Origin: Sphingomonas echinoides
GTDB taxonomy: Bacteria; Pseudomonadota; Alphaproteobacteria; Sphingomonadales; Sphingomonadaceae
Direction: 5' to 3'
Assembly: GCF_029623395.1 (NCBI RefSeq)
Contig: NZ_JAPYKK010000007.1
Location: forward strand, 62,001 to 126,000
Length of the DNA: 64,000 nt
The notes below the pieces were generated by a model that worked only from the letters and a program-made list of their open reading frames with translations, did not search any database and was not told where the DNA came from. Shown one piece after another: positions 27,506-36,138 of this stretch. Each line of letters opens with the position of its first letter. Position 1 is the first letter of the stretch. The translations under genes and the position numbers were made by a program.

Positions 27506-29299
27506 TTATTTGACTCCGTGCATCCACTTCTTGAGCGGCCACGACAGCGCCAGCAATACCACGCCCAGCACGATTGCGACCTGTGCAATCGTCGTGAACG
27601 TGCCGGTATAAGTATCGAGGCTGACCTTGAGGTTGGTGACCTGCCCGCCGACCGTGTCGACGCTGGCGAACTGCGCGACGATCCCGGCGACATATTGCGC
27701 GCAACTGATCGACAGGAACCACACGCCCATCATCAGCCCGACGATCCGCGCGATCGACAGCTTGGTGATCATCGACAGCCCGACCGGCGAGATGCACAGT
27801 TCAGCGAGCGAGTGGATCAGATACAGACCCGCGAGCCACCAGACACCGACCTGGAACCCCGGCCCGGCGTAACCAGCCCCCAGCACCAGGAACAGGAACC
27901 CCAGCCCGACGCCGATCAGCGCGATCCCGAACTTGACCGGGATCGACGGCTCGATCCCGCGCTTGGCAAGCGCGGTCCACAGGATGCTCATGATCGGCGC
28001 GAAGGTGACGATGAAGAAGGCGTTGAAGAACTGCGTCTGCGGCGCGGAAATTGCAAAGTTGCCGAACAGCCGCAAATCGGTGTTGCGATCGGCGAACAGC
28101 GTCAGCGACGAGCCTGCCTGTTCGAACAACGTCCAGAAGACGACGTTGAAGACGATCAGCACCATCGCAGCGAGCATCATCTGGAACTCGCGCCGGTCCC
28201 CGATCACGAACGACCAGATCAGGATCGCGGGAATCCCGATCAGGAAGGTGCCGAACAGCAATTTGCCCATCAGCGACAACGACGCGAGATAGCCGACGAA
28301 GCCGGACCCCGGTACCGGCGGCTCGGCGTTCATCAGGTTGACGAACAGGAAATACAGCACGGGCACCGCGATCAGCGCGCCGATGAAGATCGGGATCGTC
28401 CGGTCGGGACCGGTGCGGACCGGGGGTTCGCCATAGCCGTTGAGCTTGCCACCATCGAACTGGATCAGCGTGAACGAAATCAACATGCCGATCGCGGCGA
28501 GCCCGAAGCCCGCCCACCAGCCGAACGTCGCCGCGAGGATCGGGCACAGGATCTGCGACCCGAGCGACCCGACGTTGATCCCCATGTAGAAGATCGTGAA
28601 CCCGGAATCACGTCGTCGGTCGCCCTGCGCGTAGAGTTCGCCGACCATGGTCGAGATGTTGGGCTTGAAGAAGCCGTTGCCGACCGAGACGAGGCTGAGC
28701 GCGATCAGCATGATCGTGACGAACAGCGGGCTGCGCTCGGCATCCGACTTGAAACCGTCCTTGACGATCGTCCGTGCGGTGCTGCCGTCGGCGCTCAGCA
28801 GCGAGACGGTGCCGTCGTCATTGCCCTTCACCTGCAGGCGCTGGCCCTGGTCAGTGATGAAGCGCTGTTCGGTCCCGGCCTTGGTTTCGACCGTGACGTT
28901 GTAGCGTTGCCCGTCGATCGTCGCGAACGGCACTGCGGTCTGCCCGCCGAAGCAGAGCGTGAAATAGCCGACTGCCATCATGATCGCGCCGAACTTCACC
29001 GAGCGCTTCGAGCCGAGATACTGGTCCGCGAGATAGCCGCCGACGAGCGGGGTCAGATACACCAAAGCGGTGAACCCGCCGTAGAGCCCGGTCGCGGCGC
29101 GGTCCCCGAAGATGAAATGCTTGGTGAGATACAGCGTGAGCAACGCGCGCATGCCGTAATAGCCGAAGCGCTCCCACATTTCGGTGGTGAACATCCGCGC
29201 GAGCTGGCGCGGATGCCCGAACCACGTCTCGCCCGCTGCCGGATTGACATGGGAAATATCCGGCTCGCGCGGAGTATCCGCGGTCGGGGTGTCCACCAT
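27506..29299 (-). CDS. POT-family proton-dependent oligopeptide transporter
   Basis: A 597-residue peptide:H+ symporter of the POT/PTR branch of the major facilitator superfamily. The family motif (ExxERFxYYG) is EMWERFGYYGMRALLTLYL near residue 40, followed by GGYLADQYLGSKR. The second PTR2 signature FYMGINVGSLGSQILCPILA is near residue 240. A polar insertion of about 70 residues (QRYNVTVETKAGTEQRF to TARTIVKDGF) between helices is unusually long. The ATG at 29299 has AGGAG seven bases upstream; an upstream TTG is less likely. Confidence 0.92.
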   Translation of the reverse strand: MVDTPTADTPREPDISHVNPAAGETWFGHPRQLARMFTTEMWERFGYYGMRALLTLYLTKHFIFGDRAATGLYGGFTALVYLTPLVGGYLADQYLGSKRSVKFGAIMMAVGYFTLCFGGQTAVPFATIDGQRYNVTVETKAGTEQRFITDQGQRLQVKGNDDGTVSLLSADGSTARTIVKDGFKSDAERSPLFVTIMLIALSLVSVGNGFFKPNISTMVGELYAQGDRRRDSGFTIFYMGINVGSLGSQILCPILAATFGWWAGFGLAAIGMLISFTLIQFDGGKLNGYGEPPVRTGPDRTIPIFIGALIAVPVLYFLFVNLMNAEPPVPGSGFVGYLASLSLMGKLLFGTFLIGIPAILIWSFVIGDRREFQMMLAAMVLIVFNVVFWTLFEQAGSSLTLFADRNTDLRLFGNFAISAPQTQFFNAFFIVTFAPIMSILWTALAKRGIEPSIPVKFGIALIGVGLGFLFLVLGAGYAGPGFQVGVWWLAGLYLIHSLAELCISPVGLSMITKLSIARIVGLMMGVWFLSISCAQYVAGIVAQFASVDTVGGQVTNLKVSLDTYTGTFTTIAQVAIVLGVVLLALSWPLKKWMHGVK

Positions 29300-29414
29300 G
29301 TACAAACTCCTGAAAATGTCGTGGCGCCGGCGATTGAGGCGCGTTTGGTTGCGGGCGAGACTAACGTCAATCGCAGGTGTGTAAATATGCGGCGTACCGC
29401 GTTAAGGGCAAAGC

Positions 29415-29993
29415 ATGTTCAATGATCGCACAACCCCGCTCTCGCTCCTCGCCACCCGCCGCTCGGGCAAGCCGCGCGATCTGGTCGCGCCAGGGCCCGA
29501 TGCCGCCGAACTCGAGACGATCCTGACGATCGCCGCACGCACCCCCGATCACGGAAAACTCGCGCCATGGCGGTTCGTGGTGGTGGGCTCCGAGCACCGC
29601 GCGGCCTTGGCGGACGTCATCACAACCGCCTATCGCGCGGAACGCCCGCAGGCTGGCGCGACCGAGATCGCTTCGCTGGTGCAATTCGCCGAACAGGCCC
29701 CGACGTTGGTGGTCGTGCTGTCCTCACCCAAGACCGAAAGCCACATTCCGTTGTGGGAGCAGGAAATGTCGGCGGGCGCCGCTTGCATGAATTTGCTGCA
29801 CGCCGCGCATGCGCTTGGCTATGCCGGCGGATGGCTGACCGGTTGGCCGAGCTATTCGAGCGCGGTCCGCGATGCGTTCGGCGCGGATCCGGAACGGATC
29901 GCCGGGTTCATGTTCCTCGGAACGCCGTCACGGCAACTAGACGAACGCCCACGTCCCATTTTGAAAAACATTGTTACAAAGTGGAAGCCATAA
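29415..29993 (+). CDS. Nitroreductase family protein (YdjA-like)
   Basis: A 192-residue FMN-dependent oxidoreductase of the nitroreductase superfamily. Hallmarks are RRSGKPRDLVAPGP near the N-terminus, AARTPDHGKLAPWRFVVVG with FMN-contact residues, and AGAACMNLLHAAHALGYAGG. The natural substrate is unknown. A GntR regulator follows 41 nt downstream in the same direction, which may be a functional pairing. It is divergent from the POT transporter. Confidence 0.88.
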   Translation: MFNDRTTPLSLLATRRSGKPRDLVAPGPDAAELETILTIAARTPDHGKLAPWRFVVVGSEHRAALADVITTAYRAERPQAGATEIASLVQFAEQAPTLVVVLSSPKTESHIPLWEQEMSAGAACMNLLHAAHALGYAGGWLTGWPSYSSAVRDAFGADPERIAGFMFLGTPSRQLDERPRPILKNIVTKWKP

Positions 29994-30008
29994 AAGACTG
30001 GACATAGC

Positions 30009-30023
30009 ACAGCAATGCGCTGT
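30009..30023 (+). promoter_or_regulatory. Possible operator of the GntR regulator
   Basis: A perfect inverted repeat ACAGC-aatgc-GCTGT lies 11 nt before the GntR start and is followed by an AT-rich TATTATAT. GntR YtrA-type regulators usually bind such palindromes near their own promoter. The assignment is positional only. Confidence 0.4.
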
Positions 30024-30034
30024 ATTATATCAGC

Positions 30035-30391
30035 ATGACAGCCCTGAACAGCGAAGACTCGCCCGTCTACATCAAGCTGCGCGGCACGATTTCCGCGGCG
30101 ATCCTGCGCGGACAGTTTCGCGCGGGGGACCAGCTTCCCTCGGTCCGCGCGCTGGCTGCCGAACATGGCGCCAACCCGCTGACCGTCGCCAAGGCGTATC
30201 AGAGCTTCCAGGACGACGGCTATGTCGAGGTTCGCCGCGGGGTCGGGATGTTCGTGCTGCCGGGTGCTGCAGAGAAGCTGCGCGCCGCCGAACGTACGCA
30301 TTTCCTCGAGACGAGCTGGCCGCGGATCGCCGCGCATATCGATCTGCTCGGGCTCGACGTCGCAGACCTGCTGGAACGCGAGCAGGCGTAA
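30035..30391 (+). CDS. GntR-family transcriptional regulator (YtrA subfamily)
   Basis: A 118-residue regulator. The winged-helix domain occupies about residues 10-75: YIKLRGTISAAILRGQFRAG, DQLPSVRALAAEHGANPLTV with the recognition helix, then a wing ending YVEVRRGVGMFVLPGA. The short C-terminal tail of about 40 residues, without a ligand-binding domain, is typical of the YtrA group, which often controls ABC exporters. No such exporter is adjacent; the nearest gene is the nitroreductase upstream. Confidence 0.88.
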   Translation: MTALNSEDSPVYIKLRGTISAAILRGQFRAGDQLPSVRALAAEHGANPLTVAKAYQSFQDDGYVEVRRGVGMFVLPGAAEKLRAAERTHFLETSWPRIAAHIDLLGLDVADLLEREQA

Positions 30392-30418
30392 CGGGACGGT
30401 CTGCGCGGACAGGCTCCC

Positions 30419-31255
30419 CTACCCCGCCACCACTCCCAGCGCCGCAACTTCCTCCGCCGACAGCGTGATCCCGAACATCATGCTCAGCCGCAACCGGTAC
30501 ACGCGTGGATCGGTGATCACCGCGCTCGTCTCATCCCCGCCCGCGCGCCGCTTGTACGTCGTATCGGTCAGCGAGGCGAAGCCGTTGGGCAGAACGATGC
30601 TGACGATCCCTGCGTGCAGAAACCGGCTGGCCGGTGCGGTCGAGGTCCAGTGATTGCTGAGCGCAAGATCGGCATCGAACACCAACCGCGTGTCGAAACT
30701 GTACTGCGGCTGGAACCCGGTCCCCGTCCCGCGCCCGTCAGTGGTCGTCAGATCGCCGTCGCGCAGCAGCATCCAGCCATGCTCGCCCGCGCGATCGAGC
30801 CGGAACAGCGCGCCATCGGGCGCGGTCACTTGCGCGCCATCGATCAGCGGCATCGGCGGGGTATAGCTGCCGCCGAAGCCCGTGTCGGCGATCCACTGCT
30901 CTTCCCCAAGCGTTACCAAGCTGAACGTGTGGGTCAGCGGCGGCACGTCGTTCGCGCCGATCCAGACCCGCGCCAGCAGCGGTCGCGCGTCGAACCCGAG
31001 CGTCAGCAGCGCATCGAGAAACAGCCGGTTATGCTCGAAGCAATAGCCGCCCCGTCCCGCGGTGACGAGCTTGGCGAACACGCTCGCGCTGTCGATCGCG
31101 ATCCCGCGGCCGAGCAGTATGTCGAGATTCTCGAACGGAATCGCCAGCCGATGCGCGCGTTGCAACACGCCAAGGCCAAGATGGTCGACCGAGGGCCCTG
31201 CTGGGAGGTGAACGCGCGCGAAATAGGCGTCGAGGTCGAACACAGCGTCGCTCAT
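30419..31255 (-). CDS. nat: Arylamine N-acetyltransferase
   Basis: A 278-residue acetyl-CoA-dependent enzyme acetylating arylamines, hydrazines or related compounds. The Cys-His-Asp triad is visible: Cys in GRGGYCFEHN near residue 70, His in LTHTFSLV near 108, and Asp in WIADTGFGG near 123. The N-terminal FENLDILLGR motif is typical. The ATG at 31255 overlaps the acyl-CoA dehydrogenase stop by 4 nt (ATGA), so the two are co-transcribed. Frames extending further upstream are antisense or other-frame readings of the dehydrogenase gene. Confidence 0.92.
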   Translation of the reverse strand: MSDAVFDLDAYFARVHLPAGPSVDHLGLGVLQRAHRLAIPFENLDILLGRGIAIDSASVFAKLVTAGRGGYCFEHNRLFLDALLTLGFDARPLLARVWIGANDVPPLTHTFSLVTLGEEQWIADTGFGGSYTPPMPLIDGAQVTAPDGALFRLDRAGEHGWMLLRDGDLTTTDGRGTGTGFQPQYSFDTRLVFDADLALSNHWTSTAPASRFLHAGIVSIVLPNGFASLTDTTYKRRAGGDETSAVITDPRVYRLRLSMMFGITLSAEEVAALGVVAG

Positions 31256-32982
31256 GCCGCAAACGCCTCGGGCGCGATCGAATAGAGCACGCTCGCATCC
31301 GCCATCGCGGCGGCCTTCAATCCCATCGCCTCGGGAACGATCTGCGCGACGTAGAAGCGCGCGGCGGCAACCTTCATGCCGAGGAAATCCCGGTCGCCCT
31401 CGGCGTCCGCCGCGATCCGCCCCTGCCGCTCCATCAGCCAGCCGCACACCGCGACCGACAGCATCGTCAGGAACGGATAGCTCGCCGCGAGCTTGTCGTC
31501 GGCGTCGAGCGTGGCCAGCCGCCGCCCGACCTCGTCGCACGCGTCGATCAGCGCGACCAGCCCGCTGTCCTGCGCCTCGGCGCGCATGTCGGCGATCAGG
31601 CGGGCGAACACGCCGCCATTGTCCATCGACAGCTTGCGCCCGACCAGATCGGCGGCCTGGATCCCGTTGGTGCCCTCGTAGATCGGGGTGATGCGTGCAT
31701 CGCGGAAGAACTGCGCCGCGCCGGTTTCCTCGACATAGCCCATCCCGCCGTGGATCTGGATGCCGAGGCTCGCGACTTCGTTGCCGAGATCGGTGCCGTG
31801 CGCCTTCGCAAGCGGAGTCAGGATATCGAGCCGTTCCTGCCCGCCCGCTTCGCCCAGCGTCGCGCGATCGACCTGCGCCGCGGCGTAATAGACCAAAGCA
31901 CGCGCCGCCTGAGTCTGCGCCTTCATCCGGAGCAGCATGCGGCGGACGTCGGGATGCTCGACGATGCGGACGGGTTCGGCATTGCCCGAGCCCGCGCGCG
32001 CCGACTGGACGCGGTCGAGCGCATAGCCGACCGCCGCTTGAGTCGCCGCCTCGGCGACCTGAACGCCCTGAAGTCCGACATTGAGGCGCGCATTGTTCAT
32101 CATCGTGAACATCGCGCGGATACCACCGAACTCCGCACCGATCAGCTCGCCGATGCAATCGTCCTGATCGCCGAAGCTCAGCACGCAGGTCGGGGAGGCG
32201 TGGAGGCCCATCTTGTGCTCGATCGACACGACGCGGACGTCGTTGAAATCGCCGGGGTTTCCATCCGCATCGAGGCGGTATTTGGGCACTAGGAACAGCG
32301 AGATCCCCTTGGTCCCGGCGGGTGCTCCCGGGGTGCGCGCGAGGACGAGGTGGACGATGTTGGGCGCCATGTCGTGATCGCCGAACGAGATGTAGATCTT
32401 GGTGCCCTTGATCAGGAACGTGCCGTCACCGCGCGGGGTGGCGGTGGTGCGCAAAGCGCCGACGTCCGACCCGGCCTGCGGCTCGGTGAGGTTCATCGTC
32501 CCGGTCCACTCGCCGGTCGCGAGATGCGGGAGGTACAGCGCCTGCTGTTCAGGCGAGCCGTGGTGCGCAAGCGCCTCGATCGCGCCGACCGTCAGCGTCG
32601 GCGCGAGCGCGAAGCCCATGTTCGCCGCCCCCAGCGTGTCGAGCACTGCGGTCTGGATCGCGAAGGGAAGCCCCTGCCCGCCGAATTCCTCGGGCACGCC
32701 GATCGTGCCCCAGCCGCCTTCGACGTAATCGTGATACGCCTTGATGAAGCCGTCGGGCATGACGACGCCTTCCGGGGTCCATTTCGCGCCGACCGTGTCG
32801 CCGGTGCGCAGCAGCGGCGCCCATTCGCCCACCGCCAATTGCCCAACGCCTTCGAGCACCGCGTCGACGACGTCGTCGCTGGCGGCGGCGAAGCGTTCGG
32901 TCGCGGCGAGATCGGCGATGCCGACAATATGGTCGAGCACGAAACGCTGGTCGGCGGTGGCTGGAGTGAACACGGGCGGCAT
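31252..32982 (-). CDS. Acyl-CoA dehydrogenase (long, C-terminal-extended type)
   Basis: A 576-residue FAD-dependent acyl-CoA dehydrogenase of the group with an extra C-terminal domain, larger than the usual 380-400-residue enzymes. The FAD/substrate signature MNLTEPQAGSDVGALRTTA is near residue 160. The catalytic base is probably the Glu of ITPIYEGTNGIQAADLV, preceded by QIHGGMGYVEETGAAQFFRD. The ATG at 32982 (MPPVFTPATADQRFVL) matches the expected N-terminus. It probably acts in beta-oxidation. It is co-transcribed with the arylamine acetyltransferase and divergent from tsaC, 38 nt away. Confidence 0.92.
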   Translation of the reverse strand: MPPVFTPATADQRFVLDHIVGIADLAATERFAAASDDVVDAVLEGVGQLAVGEWAPLLRTGDTVGAKWTPEGVVMPDGFIKAYHDYVEGGWGTIGVPEEFGGQGLPFAIQTAVLDTLGAANMGFALAPTLTVGAIEALAHHGSPEQQALYLPHLATGEWTGTMNLTEPQAGSDVGALRTTATPRGDGTFLIKGTKIYISFGDHDMAPNIVHLVLARTPGAPAGTKGISLFLVPKYRLDADGNPGDFNDVRVVSIEHKMGLHASPTCVLSFGDQDDCIGELIGAEFGGIRAMFTMMNNARLNVGLQGVQVAEAATQAAVGYALDRVQSARAGSGNAEPVRIVEHPDVRRMLLRMKAQTQAARALVYYAAAQVDRATLGEAGGQERLDILTPLAKAHGTDLGNEVASLGIQIHGGMGYVEETGAAQFFRDARITPIYEGTNGIQAADLVGRKLSMDNGGVFARLIADMRAEAQDSGLVALIDACDEVGRRLATLDADDKLAASYPFLTMLSVAVCGWLMERQGRIAADAEGDRDFLGMKVAAARFYVAQIVPEAMGLKAAAMADASVLYSIAPEAFAA

Positions 32983-33020
32983 CCTCTTATCGCGCAGGTT
33001 TGTGCGGGCTATAGCGCCGC

Positions 33021-33992
33021 ATGATGACCGCGCCAAACCCGCCGATGCAGACGCGAACCTTACCCTACGGTGCCGTAGCGATCGCGGAGGCCGCCGCGTT
33101 GATTCGTGCCGGGCAACCCGTCGCGATCCCGACCGAGACGGTCTACGGACTCGCCGCCGACGCGACCGACTCGGGGGCGGTCGCGCGGATCTATGCGGCC
33201 AAGGGGCGGCCGAGTTTCAACCCGCTGATCGTCCATGTGCTCGATCTTGCGGCGGCGGAGCGGATCGCGGTGTTCGATGCGACCGCGCGCGCGCTGGCGG
33301 CGGCATTCTGGCCGGGGCCGCTGACCTTGGTGCTGCCGCTACGCCCCGACGTGGGGATAGCGTCGCTGGTGACGGCAGGATTGGACACGATCGCGATCCG
33401 CGTGCCTGCGCACCGTGCGATGCGTGCGCTGATCGCCGCCGCCGGCGTGCCGCTTGCCGCACCCTCGGCCAACGCGAGTGGGGCGATCAGCCCGACGCGC
33501 GCGGCGCATGTGGTGGCATCGCTCGGCGGGCGGATTGCGCTGGTGGTCGACGATGGCGCGACCGCGGCTGGCGTCGAGTCGACCATCGTCGCCGGATTAG
33601 AAGTCTTGCGACCCGGGCCGGTGACGGCAGAGGATCTGGCGCGGTTCGGGACCCTCGCCGCCCCTCCGCTCGGCAAGCGGGAAGAGGACGGAGCGGCAGC
33701 GATCGTTACCGCGCCGGGGCAGCTTGCCAGCCATTATGCGCCGCGCAAGCCGCTACGGTTGAACGCCACCGAAGCGGCGGAAGACGAGTATCTCATCGGG
33801 TTCGGTGCCGTCGCGGGGGACGCGACCCTGTCGACGCAGGGAGATCTGACAGAAGCCGCAGCCAGGCTGTTCGATGCATTGCACCAGGCCGACGCTTCAG
33901 ACCGGTCCCGAATCGCGATCGCGCCGATCCCGCAAACCGGCATCGGCGCGGCGATCAACGATCGCCTGCGCCGCGCCGCCCACCGGGACTAG
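33021..33992 (+). CDS. L-threonylcarbamoyladenylate synthase (TsaC/Sua5 type)
   Basis: A 323-residue enzyme making threonylcarbamoyl-AMP for the t6A37 modification of ANN-decoding tRNAs. The YrdC-like domain covers about residues 10-200, with PVAIPTETVYGLAADATDSG, IYAAKGRPSFNPLIVHV and APSANASGAISPTRA. A shorter C-terminal Sua5-like domain follows after LASHYAPRKPLRLN, so the protein is of the long Sua5 type. The start is ATGATG at 33021/33024. The 3' end overlaps the convergent msrA stop by 4 nt. Confidence 0.93.
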   Translation: MMTAPNPPMQTRTLPYGAVAIAEAAALIRAGQPVAIPTETVYGLAADATDSGAVARIYAAKGRPSFNPLIVHVLDLAAAERIAVFDATARALAAAFWPGPLTLVLPLRPDVGIASLVTAGLDTIAIRVPAHRAMRALIAAAGVPLAAPSANASGAISPTRAAHVVASLGGRIALVVDDGATAAGVESTIVAGLEVLRPGPVTAEDLARFGTLAAPPLGKREEDGAAAIVTAPGQLASHYAPRKPLRLNATEAAEDEYLIGFGAVAGDATLSTQGDLTEAAARLFDALHQADASDRSRIAIAPIPQTGIGAAINDRLRRAAHRD

Positions 33993-34534
33993 GCCGCGAC
34001 CGTCTTCGACCGCGCGGCGAAGCTCTTGCGCAGCTTCGCCAGCTTGGGCGGGATCACCGCCATGCAGTACGGATTGCGCTGGCCTTCGCTGTCCCAATAA
34101 TCCTGATGGTAATCCTCGGCGTCATACCATTGCGTCAGCGGTTCGATCGTCGTGACGATCGGCGCGGGCCAGTCCTTCGCAGCGCGCTCCATCGCCGCGC
34201 GGGCTTCGTCGGCCTGCTCGTCCGAATGCGGGAAGATCGCCGAGCGATATTGCGTGCCGACGTCATTGCCCTGGCGGTTGAGCGTCGTCGGATCATGCGT
34301 CGCGAAGAACATGTCGAGAATGTCGCCATAGCGAACCTGATCGCTGTCGAAGGTGACGCGGATCGCCTCGGCATGGCCGGTATCGCCGCCGCACACCTGC
34401 TTGTAGGTCGGGTTGGGGACGCGCCCGCCGATATACCCGCTCTCGACGCTCTCGACGCCGATCACGTCCTTGAACACCGCCTCGGTGCACCAAAAACATC
34501 CGCCCGCCAGCGTTGCGACTTCGCTTGTCATCAT
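33989..34534 (-). CDS. msrA: Peptide-methionine (S)-S-oxide reductase
   Basis: A 181-residue MsrA that repairs oxidised methionine. The catalytic Cys is in LAGGCFWCTEAVF near residue 13. Substrate-binding elements YSGY-like (ESGYIGG), VCGGDTGHAEA and FFATHDPTTLNRQGNDVGTQ are present, and HQDYW is near the C-terminus. AAGGAG precedes two consecutive ATGs (34534 and 34531); the second has better spacing, so the true start may be 34531. Confidence 0.93.
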   Translation of the reverse strand: MMTSEVATLAGGCFWCTEAVFKDVIGVESVESGYIGGRVPNPTYKQVCGGDTGHAEAIRVTFDSDQVRYGDILDMFFATHDPTTLNRQGNDVGTQYRSAIFPHSDEQADEARAAMERAAKDWPAPIVTTIEPLTQWYDAEDYHQDYWDSEGQRNPYCMAVIPPKLAKLRKSFAARSKTVAA

Positions 34535-34594
34535 TCGCTCCTTGTTTAGGGCTTTAAGATAGGTACGGCCGGGAAAGACAAAAGGGGAATGGCG

Positions 34595-35590
34595 ATGCTC
34601 GACGGATCAGTGCTCGTTACGGGGGGCGCCGGCTATATCGGTAGCCACGCCGTCCTGGCCCTGCTCGACGCCGGGCATCGCGTCGTGGTCTACGACAATC
34701 TGACGACCGGGTTCGACTGGCTGGTCGACCCGCGCGCAACGCTCGTGCGCGGCGAGATCGAGGATGATATGCTGGTCCGCGCGACGATGCGCGACCACGG
34801 CGTGCGCGCGGTGATGCACTTCGCCGGGTCGATCATCGTGCCCGAATCGGTCAGCGACCCGCTCAAATATTACCGCAACAACACGGTCGCCAGCCGCGCG
34901 CTGATCGAGAGTGCGGTCGTCTCGGGGGTGAAGCACTTCATCTTCTCGTCGACCGCCGCGACCTATGGCACGCCCGAGCGTGTGCCGGTCGCGGAAAACG
35001 ATCCGACCGTGCCGATCAACCCGTACGGCACGTCCAAGCTGATGACCGAGGCGATGCTGCGCGACGTCGCGGCGGCGCATCCGATCAATTACGCGGCGCT
35101 GCGCTATTTCAACGTCGCGGGCGCGGACCCCGCGGGACGGAGCGGGCAATCCACGGTCGGCGCGACCCACCTCATCAAGATCGCGGTCGAGGCGGCGCTC
35201 GGCAAGCGCGCGACGGTCGGCGTCTATGGCACCGACTATGCGACGCCCGACGGCACCGGGGTGCGCGACTATATCCATGTCAGCGATCTCGCGGCGGCGC
35301 ACGTTGCGGCGCTCGACGTGCTGATCGCCGAGCCGACCCGCAGCCACACGCTCAACGCGGGCTATGGCAAGGGGTTTTCCGTGCTCGAAGTGTTGAACGC
35401 GGTCGACCGCGTGACCAACCGCAAGCTCGACCGCGTGATCGAAGGACGCCGCGCGGGCGATGCGGGGGAGTTGGTCGCGGACAATCGCGCGATCCTGGCG
35501 ACGCTCGACTGGACCCCCAAGCGCGCCGACCTCGACCTGATCGTGCGCGATGCACTGGCGTGGGAGCGCAAGCTGAGCGACCGCGCCTGA
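34595..35590 (+). CDS. galE: UDP-glucose 4-epimerase
   Basis: A 331-residue extended SDR interconverting UDP-glucose and UDP-galactose, feeding exopolysaccharide and capsule sugars. The NAD motif VTGGAGYIGSHAVLALLDAG is at the N-terminus, the catalytic Ser in IFSSTAATYG, and YGTSK (YxxxK) near residue 145. YFNVAGADPAGRSGQ and RDYIHVSDLAAAHV are family signatures. I prefer the ATG at 34595 because AAGGGG lies seven bases upstream; the ATG at 34589 is too close. It may serve the capsule locus 3 kb away, but it is separated from it by unrelated genes. Confidence 0.92.
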   Translation: MLDGSVLVTGGAGYIGSHAVLALLDAGHRVVVYDNLTTGFDWLVDPRATLVRGEIEDDMLVRATMRDHGVRAVMHFAGSIIVPESVSDPLKYYRNNTVASRALIESAVVSGVKHFIFSSTAATYGTPERVPVAENDPTVPINPYGTSKLMTEAMLRDVAAAHPINYAALRYFNVAGADPAGRSGQSTVGATHLIKIAVEAALGKRATVGVYGTDYATPDGTGVRDYIHVSDLAAAHVAALDVLIAEPTRSHTLNAGYGKGFSVLEVLNAVDRVTNRKLDRVIEGRRAGDAGELVADNRAILATLDWTPKRADLDLIVRDALAWERKLSDRA

Positions 35591-35626
35591 CCTCCGGCTG
35601 GCACGCGAGGGGATGAGGCAACAGCG

Positions 35627-35662
35627 CCTCCCCTCCCTGGAAGGGAGGGGTTGGGGGTGGGT
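35627..35662. repeat. G-rich palindromic repeat, copy R1
   Basis: CTCCCCTCCCT-gga-AGGGAGGGG with a 3' tail TTGGGGGTGGGT. This copy lies 37 nt after galE and marks the left side of a repeat-rich gap (35591-36138). It is in inverted orientation relative to R2 at 35973. Confidence 0.75.
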
Positions 35663-35736
35663 TGCTCTCCGTATCTTGGCACGGCAGTTTCTCGCAATGC
35701 CGCGCGTCCCGCCCGAAATGACTCGCCGCGCCCGCG

Positions 35737-35970
35737 TTGGGCACCAATGCGACCGAGGCAGAGCGGTCGGTGTGGTTGCGGCTGCGCACGGCGCGGCTGG
35801 CGGTGGAGTTCGATGGAAGCCAGCATTTCTAGTCGTCTTATGATGCGGATCGCACGGCGTTCTTGGAAAGGGCTGGCTGACAGGTGATGCGGTTTTGAAG
35901 TTCGCAGGTCGTCGCCAATCCTGACGGGGTGGCGGAGGCGATTTTGAAGGTGGTTGCGCTTCGCTGTAGG
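35737..35970 (+). pseudogene. Remnant of a DUF559 (endonuclease-like) gene
   Basis: One continuous frame starting at about 35737 reads TNATEAERSVWLRLRTARLA, then VEFDGSQHF-stop-SSYDADRTAFLERAG-stop-QVMRF-stop, and ends near NPDGVAEAILKVVALRC. This matches the opening helix, the VELDGSQH core and the C-terminal NxDGVAEAI segment of DUF559/Vsr-like proteins. The usual middle (KFRRQHPIGPYIVDF region) is missing, so a deletion and three in-frame stops have destroyed the gene. It sits between inverted G-rich repeats R1 and R2. It is not expected to make a protein. Confidence 0.75.
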
Positions 35971-35972
35971 CC

Positions 35973-36060
35973 GACCCACCCCCCACCCCTCCCTTTCAGG
36001 GAGGGGAGGAGTAAGTAGCGCCACCTTCTCCCCTCCGAGGGAGGGGCTGGGGGTGGGTCG
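35973..36060. repeat. G-rich palindromic repeats, copies R2 and R3
   Basis: R2 (35973-36010) reads ACCCACCCCCCACCCCTCCC then TTTCAGGGAGGGGAGG, the inverse of R1. R3 (36026-36060) reads CTCCCCTCCGAGGGAGGGGC followed by TGGGGGTGGGTCG, in R1 orientation. The cores are CCCTCCC/GGGAGGG hairpins. Confidence 0.75.
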
Positions 36061-36108
36061 GCCCGTAATCGGTCGTAACACCCGCCATTCGCCAACTTAC
36101 CCTTCAGT

Positions 36109-36131
36109 CCCCTCCCTATCAGGGGGGAGGG
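36109..36131. repeat. G-rich palindromic repeat, copy R4 at the 3' end of the TonB receptor gene
   Basis: A CCCCTCCC-tatca-GGGGGGAGGG hairpin lies immediately 3' of the minus-strand receptor stop (36139). It could act as its transcription terminator, though no T-tract follows. The rest of the 548-nt gap 35591-36138 holds only the other repeat copies and the DUF559 remnant. Confidence 0.65.
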
Positions 36132-36138
36132 CAGACCA

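Noticed and set aside
27326-29425. A 699-codon plus-strand open frame opposite NnrU and the POT transporter
   Set aside because: Composition (R, D, Q, H-rich) and lack of motifs mark it as an antisense shadow.
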